This document shows positions 24,648 through 37,000 of a DNA stretch of 64,000 nucleotides, in pieces (position 1 is the first letter of the stretch; each line of letters begins with the position of its first letter). The stretch lies in assembly GCF_963675165.1 (NCBI RefSeq), contig NC_087391.1:2251001-2315000 (forward strand). Reading direction: 5' to 3'. Below the pieces are notes generated by a model. The model had not been told where the DNA came from. It did no database searches and was given only the letters and a program-made list of their open reading frames with translations. The stretch comes from Halichondria panicea (taxonomy: Eukaryota; Porifera; Demospongiae; Suberitida; Halichondriidae). The position numbers were made by a program, and so were the translations under genes.

Positions 24648-27105
24648 TTGCGCATGCGCACCGAGGCATAATAATTTCAAGGATCAAATTTCAAGGGGAT
24701 CATTACCTAATGGACCAATCAGATTGCAAAACTTATCGGAATTCTGCAGGCACCAGTTTCTTATAAAAGCAATGCAAGCTAATAGGGTGGCCTGCATCAT
24801 GGGTATAATGTCAAGTACATTGACCACATCATGCATCCTGGGTAATGTCAAGTACATTGACCACATCCTGCATCCTGGGTAATATATTGAAGGATGTTAC
24901 TGTATTTACAACAGTAGGACGGTACAATCCTTTGATGTCTGACCACAATGAGCAATAAGAGTTTACGTACGTGCTATCGCTTCCAGGCCAAAATTTCGCA
25001 TGCAACTAATATTTTAGCCCTAGGCTTATTGTACAGTATACCCTGGCCTCAATAACAAAAGTTTAGGTTACCAGTAGGATTAATACAGAACCGTTCAAAC
25101 AGAATTTTTTTGCTGAATCAACTGTTCAACAAATTGCCTGAAAGTTGCCTAGTGTATGGTGGAATTAAGGGACTGAACCCATGCAAGTATTTCCAGGTTA
25201 ATTAGTTAAATAATTTTTAACTCACCTGAAACAAACTTGACGTGACATCTTCTCCTAAATTGACACACGAGCACACACACAACGATCACCAAGGGGATTA
25301 TCACCAAAAAAAGAGCTCCGCTCACTCCACCAGCTATACCAGCCACAAGATCAAATTCCACGGAAGGGGCTGTTGTTGCAACAGAAAGTATGAGTTTAGT
25401 TAACAGCTAATTAGCATGCTACACAAATAAAAGCCGTATATCCCAAGCGCATGTGCACCAAGGCATAAAAGTTCATAGTCAGAGGAGGCAGGTATGAAGC
25501 ATTTAACCTCTACCCATTAGTCGCTAATAGACTGATCAATATCCGCAAGCTTCTTACGAGTTTTTCTTTGCATCAGCACCCCCTGAGCCTTTGCTGCAGG
25601 TACCCTTAAAACAGTGCTAGCTGAATCATTTGAGCTGCAGCAGCTCCATAGATATCGATATAGATGGACGTGGAAAAAAGCAGCAGTTCAATTAAGCGAT
25701 TTGAAGAGACACCCTATTCTAAGAACGGTGGAAATATTCCTACACACCTAAAGCAGATAATTATCACGAAACAATAATGAGCCACGATTAATTATTCACC
25801 CCAGAACATATACATGTAGGAATTAGTAAAGGTAATACGTAATAATACCAATCTTTACAAAAAGACAGTCACTCACCAGGTTCACAGTTACTGCCAGTGA
25901 ATCCAGACAGACAAGTGGTACATCTTGTGGATATGTTTCGTCCAAATAAACACACTGCACAGCCACGGCTACTATCATATCCAGGCAGACAAGTGGAGCA
26001 GCTGGAGCCGAGATCATAATTGCCTACACATTCAGAGCAATTTGTGTTAGAGTCAAAGTTAGTGGCCAAGCATGTTTGACAGAGTGTTGCTGGGTCCCCT
26101 CCTGGTAGAGCACACACACTGCAGTCTGTATGAGTGAACCTGTCTGGTTGTAGGCAGAGGGAGCAGTTGGTGACTGGGTCTCTGTTGGGTAGGCAACTAG
26201 TACAGTCCGAGGTGATGTCCCAGCCTGGTAGGCACTGGGTGCAGACTACAAGAGGTGAAGGGTCAAATCGGTGATCAGTACATGTTAGAGTGCCATCAGC
26301 TTGACATGTTGCCACTCGTGGATTGTTTTGAGGTGTAGTGGAACAGTCAGGTCCACAGAAACTAGGAGAGCACTCAACTTTGAAACTCATGGTCATGTGA
26401 GATACGTTGTGAAATCCAGTGAACGTCATCTCCTCTGTGGAGTCTGCTCCAAGTTGGAGGTTGTCCAGGTCAATCAACAAACTGTCTATTATGTTCGGGA
26501 GTCCACTGTCCAATGCTTCGATAAAGAACTGTGTTCGACCCTAATAAAGAGTTCAAATCGTAGGTGAATAATTAATATAAACTTACCGTCCATCTAGTAA
26601 AATCTGAAACAGGTAGAGGATTGGATGTTACTCCCAGTAGTGCTGTTGGACCTTGACCAAATGTTGTGCTCATTTCACTGAATGGGCAAGTGCTGGGGGA
26701 CATAGTACAGTCTGTGAAGAAGTACCCCATGCTGGGTCTTGTCTCTAGTGATGCACCAAATGGTCTGATGGTCCAACGGAACCTGGTGTCACATCTCTCC
26801 TCTCCTGTGTTGTCACAGTTGGTGCTTGTGAGTGGTCGATCATCACAGCACACTAGTACTAACACGTCAGCGCTTGTCACACTACTCAGTGGAATAGCAC
26901 ATTCAGCACACAGTCCGGTTGGGTTGGTGTAGTTGACTAAGTTGACAGTGAGAATAAATTCACCTCTTACCTGCATACCGCAAAGAAAATAAATTATTGG
27001 ATATAGATAGTTTTTATTTATTCTGATTCTTACAGTTTTGGATATGGCCATCAGTATGACCGTGAGTAGTGCCACACGTAACATGTATCCTTTGGTAACC
27101 ACCAT
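22989..27105 (-). CDS. Receptor gene D: DSL-like, cysteine-module receptor, tail cut by a solo LTR (744 aa)
   Basis: Exons: 27034-27105, 26587-26970, 25877-26540, 25226-25369 and 22989-23959. Signal peptide 1-24, MNNL-like 25-152, DSL-like plus nine CxxC modules 153-373, transmembrane exon 374-421, tail 422-744. The solo LTR at 22772-23015 replaces the end of the tail: after SYDY the frame reads CGILTTWN and stops inside the LTR. The old 3' coding end (22635-22766) is still present beyond it. Intron 1 is only 63 bp, lacks in-frame stops and is a multiple of three, so retention would add 21 residues. The helix has an unusual proline (LVIIPLVIVV). Intron 4 is expanded to ~1.3 kb by a shared inverted segment. 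Most tyrosine motifs, including YEEI, remain. Confidence 0.65.
24058..24675. repeat. Segment in intron 4 of gene D, inverted relative to intron 4 of gene G
   Basis: Shared strings include GAAAGCACCGCGGGTGCTGATGCC, GAGATGCCAAAGCTACAT, an AC microsatellite (about 24600-24650) and GCGCATGCGCACCGAGGCATAA. They appear in reverse-complement order at 51262-51950. B, C, E and F lack the segment. Perhaps a transposon or a gene-conversion tract; ends are approximate. Confidence 0.65.
24783..24885. repeat. Two-copy tandem repeat in intron 4 of gene D
   Basis: GTCAAGTACATTGACCACATC followed by a CATCCTGGGTAAT-type string occurs twice in a row, unit about 40 bp. No function apparent. Confidence 0.6.
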
Positions 27106-27329
27106 GATCCACACACTGCAGAGCACAAATATAATTATATATACATGTACATGGAGCTTGTAGGGCTAAGGTATATAGATCTACAAGCAGATCAAATAAG
27201 TCCAGACTGACACTGATTTATAGTTCAGACATGTTCAATGAGCTAATTATATCAACCCAGATTACCTTAACTTACCAACAGCACTAGCACCTATGCTTGA
27301 TATTCTTGAATTTAGCTTGATCGAGCTAC

Positions 27330-27988
27330 AGTGGTTTTCCATACCTTTGCAGGCCGGCTATACTCCAAGAGCACTGCAACCACAATGTAGTGATTACCTG
27401 TCTGTCCACCCACACATCACAAAAATCAATGATGGGTAAAATACTGGCTATTGCAGACTTTTCACACAACTCAAGGGGTTACTACTCTACTTTCACAGCA
27501 CTCCTTCTATAATTATAATGCTTGAGGTCAACAAGCTGCTTTCGGAAATATCCAATTTTGAGCCTAGTAAATACAGGCCCTCCGCTCCCTATAGCTATAC
27601 ATACAAGTTTTAGCTCATATCATTTTGCCACAATGAACCAAGCAACAAGTTAGCTGAGCTACCATCAGAGCTACCATCACTTCAGTCAGACAAAATATGA
27701 GACACCTGGAACATTTAGCGGCTATTATAATTATTTGGCGAGTGAGCTATTAGAATTTAGCGATTTTTAATTTGACGTCTTAGGCTACTACAGCAATTAG
27801 GTCCACTAATTTGGCAGTTTTGAAATTGCCAAATTAAAACCAGTTACAGTTTGCATTTTCAGGCCATAGCAAGTAATTTTGTTGGCTTGTTACTAACAAT
27901 CATAACAGAAGCCAACCAAAATACTATATTTACTACATTGTGGTTGCAGTGCTCTTGCAGTATGCCTGCAAAGGTAAGGAAAACCACT
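27330..27988. mobile_element. ~660-bp element with ~60-bp imperfect inverted ends
   Basis: Left end AGTGGTTTTCCATACCTTTGC continues through AGAGCACTGCAACCACAATGTAG. The right end mirrors it (CTACATTGTGGTTGCAGTGCTCT, then TGCCTGCAAAGGTAAGG and AAAACCACT). The interior has no reading frame of note. Not seen in the other spacers. Likely a non-autonomous DNA transposon. Confidence 0.65.
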
Positions 27989-28587
27989 ATATGATCTATC
28001 TTTAGTCTAGTCTATATCAACCACACAGAGATAATTTTATTGTAATGAGATTCATAATTGTTGGAAATAATTATTATTAACAGTCAAGAGTTCATCATGA
28101 ACTCTAAATAGCGTGAGCAAATCTCACCACAATCCACTAGTATTTTTTGTACTTCCAGAGAGACGATGAAGTCAATCTGCTAGCAAAACAAACCCACCTT
28201 TGGTCCAGGCCGCCGCATCAACAACGCTGCATGATAATCTCCCGCAATATGAATATGATAATCATCGATTATTCCTTTGCCCATGCATCTACTTTAGCAA
28301 TACAACTGACATAAGTTCAATAGAAACTTAACTACACATTTGAAACGCGCATATCGAATGAACTTGAGGCTTGCCATGCATTGGCACATGATACACGGTT
28401 AAAGTGACAATACCATCGACTACACGATCTAGTACTATTTAGCAAGTTAACGGGACAACATCTAGTACATACTGGTGAAAGAACAACTTTCTACTGGGAT
28501 AAACTTGGAGAATAAATCATCCAAAGAAAACAAACTGGACAGTTTTATTGCATGATCACAAACAAGGTCTAAACAACACTCACAGGC

Positions 28588-28665
28588 AAATGGCGGCTGG
28601 TGGTAGAATAACCGAGCAAAGAGATGTCCTTTGAGCTTCTCCAGGAGGGGGGGGGAAACAATGTC
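28588..28665 (-). pseudogene. Relic of ABCD4-like signature exon, unit D
   Basis: Better preserved than in units A-C: minus-strand HDIVS, then a G/C-run expansion, then PPGEAQR followed by frame-shifted remains of SLFARLFYHQPPFA and a TGTGAGTG donor. It retains the PGEAQR core of the ABC signature but is out of frame overall. Confidence 0.55.
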
Positions 28666-30609
28666 ATGTGAATTGGTACCACTGTACTACTCCACAATAC
28701 AAACTAGGAGTAATCGGCACCTGCATTATCAACAATGTGTCCCAGTGTTACCCAAGGCATGTAGTGTACGTGTTAACTTATTGTACCAGGAGGCTATAAT
28801 TATGTCCGTGCTTGCATGCAATAGTATAGCTACATGTACATTATTTTGATACCTGGAAACAATAACAATATCATTATATAGCTTTACTGCGCAAGTATAG
28901 CTACAGTACCAATAAACTTTAAACTGTCCTCTCTGCAGAGCAAAATACAATATTGATGAGGCAATTGAATTGGAAGACGTGGTAAGACACCTGGCCTTGT
29001 TAGCAAAGTGTATGCAGCCTTCACAATGCCATAATTATAGAGAGCTGCACATGCTATTAAATTCAAGAATACAGTGTGGTTTGCACAGACTCCGTGTGGT
29101 CATAATTGATTGCCCGTGACATAATAATCATTACACACACACAATGAAATGTATAGCGGGGAGTAAATATTGAGAGCAGGGCTTTCAAACAGCAGTTACA
29201 TAGTGTGTACTCAATACTAAACTAATGTTTACATGCATTTTATGCTCCGTGCATGGTGTTCAGTACATGGCTCGGAATGAACACAACGCTGATCAGCTGT
29301 TGATCATGTTAGAAAACAGCACACTATCTCATGCAACAAGAGCTTGTAGACCAATTACGTGCAGCTACTTAAGTTGGAGTTGCTTGCCACCTATTAGTGT
29401 ACATGAAACAAACAGGGACGCAATAAGGTAGAGAATCAGGCTTTAATTGTGGCTACGTAGCATATTAATTAACAGACTAGTTTCATTATTGATTCGTTTT
29501 GCTAAGTCTTGGGGAAAAAGAGAAGTTAATGTCTACTGTAGAAGCTAGATCTAAATCTGTTCCGTACTGATGCTCAATCCCTACCTGCAGTTGATTATAC
29601 ACGTGCCTGTTTTAATTACATTTGAGTGCCCATAATTAACGTGAAATGGCTTTCAAATCAAAATGTTCCATTCTTGAAGAAAAAGCATGAGCTATAATAA
29701 TTATAGCTGTATAGCTAGGCTATCTATTACTATAGAGAGTATAATGGAATCTAGTTACAAACTGCAACTGTATAATTATCATAATTATACTATTTATATA
29801 ATTATGCACACAAGAAAGCAAAAGTTTATATACTCTCGCTATTGACGGCCACCTCGATATACTAGGCATTTGGTTTGGCGCGGATTGCTAGCAAGATGTA
29901 AACTCGCCCTGAAATGTGGCCACTTGCTATTCCGTATACTGGTCAGTTCTGGCTGCCTCAATACGTTTATTACGGCCGGAAATGACGTTTAAGGTGTGGT
30001 TTGGTAGATAAAATTGGAATAGAGAACAAAATAATTTATTGTCCTTGAGACAGAACCGCAAAACTAGTCATTATAGATTCGAGGCAGGACCGCTATTTAG
30101 CTGCGGCTATTTTCTGAATGCAGCCACCTCGATATTGCGGCCAAACTGCATTCTCCCAAGGGTGATCGGATTAACGAAAGTCCACCGTAAATATTAAAAT
30201 CAGGAGGTCACCATTCACCAACAATGAGTAAATAACTACGCAATTGTAATTTCCATTGACCGAAGAGTGCAAATTAATGCATCCTCATTAACTATTGTAA
30301 TACGATAGGCCAGCTGTTCCATCAGGAAGCCACACACCTATGCTTCAGTTCTGTACACAGCCACACCACTACATGGATAGCTGTCATGCATACATAATTT
30401 ATGTAGTGTACGTGTGTGCCCTTAAATCGAAAGTCTTTGTAACAATTGCCGACTGGTTGTACCATTACATGGTACAACCAAAATATTTTATGGTGCAGTG
30501 TAGGTGTACAAAGAAGGAAAGGGATGGGTTATTATGATTTTACAGCTTAACAATTCAAGTGAACCGGAAGTGAAGGTACAAAACTATATATACAAACGAA
30601 CATGTCCAC

Positions 30610-33600
30610 TCACTGCCCTAGGTCATAATGAGATTCGGCCTCAAGTGTTATCTTGCCAGGCGTTGTGTTCGTGTACACAGAGCTAGCCAGGGGGGCTAAT
30701 GCAGGGGGCAATGCATTTGAACCATCTATAGGATTGTCTACGTAGTCATACGAATGTTTGACAGAGGAAGAACCAGAAAGGAATTCGTTAGCGTCTGCAT
30801 ATTCACTGGTGCGTTGAGACGTTTCCTCTTTTATTGAAGTAGGAAGAAAGTCACTAGTTTCTGTATAATCGTGTTCAGGTCGAGTTGCTTGCTCTTGGGG
30901 ATAATCAGCAGTATCGTACAAACTTCCATTAGGAGGTGGAGCTTTAGGCTGTAACTGTTGTGGGTAATGATTATTCGCTACATCGTATGCAGGGAGCTCA
31001 GCTTCATGCTTACCCAGTTTCAAGTATGCATTAACACTAGGTATAACTGTAGGAGGGGGGTAAGTTGTATCGTACTCGTCTCTCCCACGGATATCCTCAT
31101 CTTCAATCTCTTCATAAGCTCCAGCAGACTTTGACGGATGCCTGGTCCCTTTCTTAGAAAGGGGATCACCCAATGGAGGGAAGGCTTCGTCATAGACTGG
31201 CTGCTCAATAAAGGTGGCCGTGTCATAGTCAGCCAGAGAAGTTGGCTGAGGTGTTACACTTGTTATTGGAGGTTGACGCAGTTTAGAATATTCTTTATTC
31301 TGTGGGTTGGTAGGAGGTGGTTGATGAGTATGATCAGCTGTGTCGTAAACAGGTGTGCCTTCTCTTGGCAGGATGATATCAAGACAGCTGGCTGTATCAT
31401 ACATTGGTTGATCAAGAGTAGACGTGAGATCCTGGGTGCCTGTTTTTACCGTATGTGAGGGCGGGCTGACACTAGGGTGAGAGTAACCATCTTTCGTGTG
31501 CACGTTCGAGGTCTCGTACAGTGAATTAGTAAATGCGTGATCATTTGATGACCCTGTTCCAGTCTTTGAGCCCATTTCCAATCCAGGGCCATATATCGGA
31601 TTCTGAAACTTATGTTCTGCCGATGATCCAGTTCCAGTTCCAGCATTATCGTAGGCATAATGAGCTGAGGAAACACATACTAAATGAGTGTAAATGAATT
31701 GACAAAACTATCTTCGTCAGGAAGCCTTTGATATGCCCTTAATTGTGTAAACAAACAGGAGGATATTCATGACAACACCATTCAAACGGTACTTCTTTTT
31801 TTGCCAGGACAGACTACTTCTGAAAAACGTACCCTTCTCCCATTGACCTTCACCTCACATCACACACATTTTCACCCACCTGAAACAAATTTGACGTGAC
31901 CTCTCCTTCGAACTTGACATACGAGCACACACACAACGATCACCAAGACGATAATCACCAGGAAGAGAGCTCCGCCCACTCCACCAGCTATACCACCCAC
32001 AAGACCAACATTCACGGAAGAGCCTGCATGTTGTTGTAAATGGAAGTACAAATAGATCACATTATTCTACAACCTAATGAATAAAAACCGTATGGCTCTG
32101 GCGCATGGACACCATAGAATATGGCTACTCAGTACAACATAACAGTTGAAGAGACGGTAAAGGTCACGAATGCTAGTAAAGCATTATCAAACCAAACACC
32201 AGTCACTCACCAAGTTTGCAGTTACTTCCAGACAAACAGGTGGTACAGTTGGTAGAGAGATTTCTGTTGGGTAGACACTGGGTGCAGTTTGTCTGTAGAT
32301 CATAGAATTCCAACAAACATGATGTACAGTTAGTGGTTGGGTCATAGTTGTCATCCAAACAGGTAGAACAGTTTGTAGTGTTGTCCAGGTTGTAGAGGCA
32401 GTCCTTGCAGGCTACAAGAGGTGAATGGTCTAATCGGTTGTTAGTACACGTTAGACTACCATCAGTTTGACATGTCGCCACTCGTGGATTGTTCAGAGGT
32501 GTGGTGGTACAGTCAGGTCCACAGAAACCAGGAGAGCACTCGACTCTAAAACTCATGGTCATGTGAGATATGTTGTGGTATCCAGTGAACGTCATCTCCT
32601 CTGTGAAGTCTGCTCCAAGTTGGAGGGTGTCCAGGTCAATCAACAGACTGTCTGTTATGTTTGGGAGTCCACTATCCACAGCTTCTATAAAGAACTGTAC
32701 TCGTCCCTACATACAACATGTACATGTAAAGGTAGGTGAAATGAACACAAACTTACTGTCCACGACAAAATATCTGTTTTTGAAACAGGTAGAGGATTGG
32801 GTGTTACTCCCAGTAGTGCTGTTGGACCTTGACCGAATGTTGTGCTCATTTCACTGAATGGGCAAGTGTTGGGGGACATTGTACAGTCTGTGAAGAAGTA
32901 CCCCATACTAGGTCTTGTCTCTAGCGATGTACCGAATGGTCTGATGATCCAACGGAACCTGGTGTCACATCTCCCCTCTCCTGTGTTGTTACAGTTGCCA
33001 GACATGAATGGTAGCTCATCACAGCACACTGGTACTAAATTGTTAGCACTTGCTACATCACTCAGTGGAATAGCACATTCAGCACACAGTCCGGTTGGGT
33101 TGGTGTAGTTGATGAAGTGGACAGTAAGAATAAATTCACCACTCACCTACAAGAGATATACCAATTTTGATAAACAAGAGTATGATCATAATGCTGATAC
33201 TAATGAAGGCCACCAGTAAAAAAGCACTCCAAACGGAGTTAAAATTTGCCATCAATGACTGATTGTAAACTTTTGACTATATAGTCTAACAAGCGGAATG
33301 TTTGAGAGAGGGAACGTCTGGTAACTATTGTACAGATTCCGTGGCCCTTGCTGGTCGGTAATAATTATGTGTTTAGTGGGTGGTAACACTCCTTGATTTG
33401 CCAATTTTAACATAAAATAAACGCAAAAAAGATAATAAGTTTATAAAGAGTTCAGACCAAGCAAGAGCTAGCTAGTTGTGAATAAAAATTAATTTGTCTA
33501 CATGTGATTTGTCTACATGTGACTTAACGAATATCTTGCAGGTGACTATACATTCCTCAGACAATAGCAATAGTGACCAGACGTTTCACTCCCCCCCCCA

Positions 33601-33737
33601 GCCCCAACGACGTGTTTGCGAGACTACTTCTTTACCAGAGGTCTTCTCTTCAATTATTTACTCACAGTTTTGGATGTGATCATCAGCACGACTGCGATTA
33701 GTGCCACACGTAAAATGTATCCTCTGATAACCACCAT
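30610..33737 (-). CDS. Receptor gene E: short-ectodomain DSL-like receptor with polytyrosine tail (intact, 718 aa)
   Basis: Exons: 33666-33737, 32757-33146, 32211-32706, 31880-32023 and 30610-31664, total 719 codons with stop. Signal peptide 1-24; MNNL-like 25-154 (CAECAIPLSDV, CCDELPFMSG, CDTRFRWIIRPF); DSL-like FRVECSPGFCGPDC, then only five CxxC modules in residues 155-319, the shortest ectodomain of the array; transmembrane exon 320-367 (GGVGGALFLVIIVLVIVVC); tail 368-718 ending HYDLGQ. Exon 5 uses an acceptor that replaces the usual TDEGA start with AHYAYDNAG. The tail has YEEI, four YDTA and YTN. Intron 1 (519 bp) lacks the repeat found in A, B, C and F. All splice sites are canonical. 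Confidence 0.75.
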
Positions 33738-34160
33738 GATCTAAAAGCACAAAACCCATACAATCATCAATCATGACCAAAAGTGATAACAGTATTTATA
33801 ATAGTAAGATCTAGAGCTAGCTTGTAGATACAATTAGTTCTGGCATAGTCAAAGAGCTCAGTTACTAACTTACCGAGCTTCAGTAACTCACATTCTTGGC
33901 ATGACACTAAAGTATACGTATTGTATGTATAATGAGATTCATATAATTATTGCTGGATTGCGTGGGCAGATCTTTCTTTCCACCAACATTATATCTACAA
34001 CTCTGCCATGCATTCCAGCACATGATACACAACACTAAACATCTATACCCACAAGCCATGCTACAAATTAGCCGTGCAAGAGATTGTGTATGATTAGTGT
34101 ACATATACTGGAACATTTAATAATTATTATTATTGTATTCCCAACAACACTGAGTAGAGT

Positions 34161-34301
34161 TCACAGACACTGAGTGCGGCCTGGAGAGAACCTGTGCCCC
34201 ACACTCAGCAATGTGATGGTGAGGCTCTTTAGGGTGGAGTAGAACAGACACTCCGTCTCCTCACTCAGAGCAGAAGTGGCCTCGTCCAAAACTACACAAT
34301 A
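34161..34301 (-). pseudogene. ABCD4-like exon with Walker B and H-loop (relic, well preserved)
   Basis: Minus strand, after a TTTCAG acceptor: YCVVLDEATSALSEETECLF, then YSTLKSLTITLLSVGHR, then a TGA. This is the Walker B aspartate-glutamate (VLDEATSAL) and switch histidine (SVGHR) of an ABC half-transporter, closest by eye to ABCD4. It is isolated, with its partner exons decayed or missing, so it is a fragment. The same exon near 54904-54990 is more damaged (VLDEVTSTPP, then stop). Confidence 0.75.
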
Positions 34302-34497
34302 CTGAAAGTTTTGTTTGGTGGAGAAACAACTTTCTACTGGCTAAATTTGGAAATAAAATTATCATTAATCCGATAAAACAAACTAGGCCGTTCAGTGCAT
34401 TGAGGTCTACACAACACTCACATAATAATCACATCTATTCAACAAAACTAACTGAGCTGTTTAGTGCATGACCACAAACAAGGTCTACACAACACTC

Positions 34498-34575
34498 ACT
34501 CGCAATGGTGGCTGGTGATAAAACAACAGAGCGAGAGAGATCTTTTGAGCTTCACAGGAGAAACAATGTTATACC
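34498..34575 (-). pseudogene. Relic of ABCD4-like signature exon, unit E
   Basis: Minus-strand NIVSPVKLKRSLSL followed by CCFITSHHCE and a GTGAGTG donor. Comparable to the copy at 55.1 kb (YDIVSPGEAQK) but with the glycine-glutamate core lost and the frame broken. Confidence 0.5.
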
Positions 34576-34601
34576 TATAGCAATCAAGGAACCACACCAT
34601 T

Positions 34602-34743
34602 GTATACTAGCTAGCTTGAATGCCTGTGTCACTATTTATATTGTAAGTGATTTGGTACCATACCACAATAAATGGCACGACACAAATGACGTTCCATCAA
34701 GCCAACTAATTAATAGTAACACAGGCATTCAAGCTAGTATATA
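34602..34743. repeat. Foldback repeat (TATACTAGCTAGCTTGAATGCC)
   Basis: Left arm TATACTAGCTAGCTTGAATG and the inverse CATTCAAGCTAGTATA at the right, about 24 bp each, next to a TA microsatellite. No coding content. Confidence 0.6.
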
Positions 34744-35299
34744 TATATATACAATTGTGTGATTTACACGACTTTACATGGTCATATCCAATGGTTAGGC
34801 CCAGCTGCGGAAAACAGGCTAGGCCCGCTTGGTGTCCAACCTTCTCTTTGAAATTCGAAATTCAGGATAGACTTAAACCAACAAATCAGCTCATTTTTTG
34901 AATTAGCAAATAAAAATATTTGATTTTGACACTGGGAAATTATCAGATTGCATGGAAACACGCATACAAGCTAGGCAACAGATGTGCATTCACAACAATA
35001 GGTGTAGTCAAATCACGAGGACAACACGTGGTGAGATCTGTCTTTGCACACAGCAGACTACAAAATAGAAAACCCCAATTAGAGACTCTCGTTAATATCA
35101 TGACGTTGTAACGGATTGGAGTACGTTATGCACTCGCCGAATTTCTTGTTTCTTCGCTTTTTCGTGCTTTTCTTTTCCTGGCAATCCTAGCAACGTTCAC
35201 ATTGCAATTAGTTTTGTAAGTAACAGTCGTGTGTGCATGTGCTTAATAACAGGAACAACTTTTCATTTGGTCTTGTCGATACTAAACTATTACATATTA

Positions 35300-35489
35300 A
35301 TAGTGCATTTTTGGGTAAAATTTTCGTGGTTTTCGGTTAAAGCTCTGACCACGAATGAAGCAACCTTGCCTACCTTTACCTGCAGCGCAAGCAGCAACCA
35401 CAAAAATATTATCCACAAGTTGACTAAATATTGCTTAACCACGAATGTTTATCCCCCCCCCCCCAATGAAAATTACCAGCTATACGGTA
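35300..35489. mobile_element. Inverted-repeat element, GTAATTTTCGTGG family (degenerate)
   Basis: Right end AAAATTACCAGCTATACGGTA; the left end is eroded (GGGTAAAATTTTCGTGG). The inside is mirrored (GACCACGAATGAAG). Contains a C12 run. Confidence 0.55.
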
Positions 35490-35709
35490 CACTTTACAAG
35501 TACAACATGTATCTCAAGTATTTTTTTGCATTTTACCATTTGCCCTAAAATTCCAAGTGAGCTGCAAAGGGCAGTACTTTACTCAGCTGTTACTCATGTT
35601 AGAGAACAGCACATTACCTCAAGAGTTTGTAAGCCAATTAAATTGGCAGCCATGCACTTGACATGCACTTGAGAAACACTTAAAGTTGTAGTTCTTTGCC
35701 AACTATATA

Positions 35710-35912
35710 TACCGTATAGCGTGTAATTTTCGTGGGGCAAAATATTCGTGGTTGGAGGTTTGACCACGAATATTTTACCCACGAATGAAGCGACCTTGCC
35801 TATACCTTTACCTGCAGTGCAAGCACCAACCACGAAAATATTACCCACGAAATGTCTCAATATTGCTGAACCACGAATATTTTGTCCCCCGAAAATTACC
35901 CGCTATACGGTA
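35710..35912. mobile_element. ~200-bp inverted-repeat element, GTAATTTTCGTGG family (good copy)
   Basis: Left TACCGTATAGCGTGTAATTTT and right mirror AAAATTACCCGCTATACGGTA; then CGTGGGGCAAAATATTCGTGG mirrored by CCACGAATATTTTGTCCCCCG. Other copies: 49239-49440 and partial ones at about 48895-49016 and 63630-63730. Noncoding MITE-like family. Confidence 0.7.
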
Positions 35913-36215
35913 TGCATGTATTTTAATTACTGTATACATGTACATGCATGAACAATACACCGATGCAATGAGGTAGAGCAACAGGAGTCAAGCTCTGTAG
36001 CTATAAATAGGCTGATACTTGTTTTGCAAGAGTTAGCCTGGTTTGCTTGAAAGTGATTTATGGATGATATTAAAGGGAAAAGGAAGTTTATATATCTATT
36101 GCGAATGTGAAGCCACTGCAATAGATCTAAATACACATGTATAGGACTGTTCAGTATACTGATGCTATACCATTATAACCGTGCCTGTTTTGATTTGAGT
36201 GCCCTTAACGAGAAC

Positions 36216-36421
36216 TACCGTATTACTAGAATATTATGCGGGTGAAATTGTGAATGAGCCAAATCAGCAGAAAAGTTGACCTTTTTGCGATCTAACTATT
36301 GCGTTCTGGAAAGGATCGTGTGTATTTACTAGTAGGTTTTGCATTTTATTGTTGCGAATTGATCAACCCTCGCAAAGTTCGCATATGTTTGATGCTCGCA
36401 AAATATTCTAGTAATATGGTA
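36216..36421. mobile_element. ~205-bp inverted-repeat element (ACCGTATTACTAGAATATT), second copy
   Basis: Same ends as 12220-12421: TACCGTATTACTAGAATATT at left and AATATTCTAGTAATATGGTA at right. Interior strings match (GTTGCGAATTGATCAACC). Confidence 0.65.
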
Positions 36422-37000
36422 TAGGATTGTGAAAATTTAAATAAACTTTGTATTAATAGCCGTTTGAAAGGCCTATCTGAACAACAATGAAGGTGTCCAG
36501 CTAATAATGTCTTCATCTGGCTGTGTACGGACAGTAGTTACTGGAAACTTACTACGCACAAGCAAACAAAGTGTAAATCAGGAGGTCACCATTCACCAAC
36601 AATGAGTAAACAGTTCATTGTATAGCAGTAACTGCAAAGTGTTAAAAGTGCAAATGCATCCTCATTAATGCAATGTCCTATTGTAATACGATATAGGCCA
36701 GCTGTTCCACCAGGAATCCACAATTATATCACCGACAATCATACATGCTCCAGTTCTGTATATTTGCACAAAAAACACAGCCACACCAATAGCTGTCATA
36801 AACATGTAGTGTGTGTGTTCCATCGAAAGTTTTTGAAACAATTATGGTCCGTCACCAACAGTACAATTTTATGGTGCCGTGTAAGGTGCATGTACAAAAG
36901 AATGGGGTATTATGAGTAATTATGAACATACAGCTAACAATTTATGAACCAGAATTGAAGGTATAAAACTCTATATAATTATACAAACGAACATGTCCAC

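Larger units (their letters stand above)
27106..30609. other. Spacer between receptor genes D and E
   Basis: No intact gene. Contains an inverted-repeat insertion (27330-27988), a decayed ABCD4-like signature exon (about 28588-28665), a plus-oriented relic of the ABCD 'NIDEAIE' exon near 28950-28985, and the conserved receptor 3' block (about 30199-30300). The stretch 29,820-30,180 shows repeated 'GCCACCTCGATAT' strings that I cannot assign. Confidence 0.55.
33738..37000. other. Spacer between receptor genes E and F
   Basis: No intact gene. It has two ABCD4-like relic exons (34161-34301 and about 34498-34575), a foldback at 34602-34743, two copies of the ACGGTA/TTTTCGTGG element family (35300-35489, 35710-35912), another element at 36216-36421, and the conserved receptor 3' block near 36577-36660. 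Confidence 0.6.

Noticed and set aside
24600-24655. AC-repeat as a regulatory element
   Set aside because: A plain microsatellite inside the inverted D/G segment; no evidence for function.
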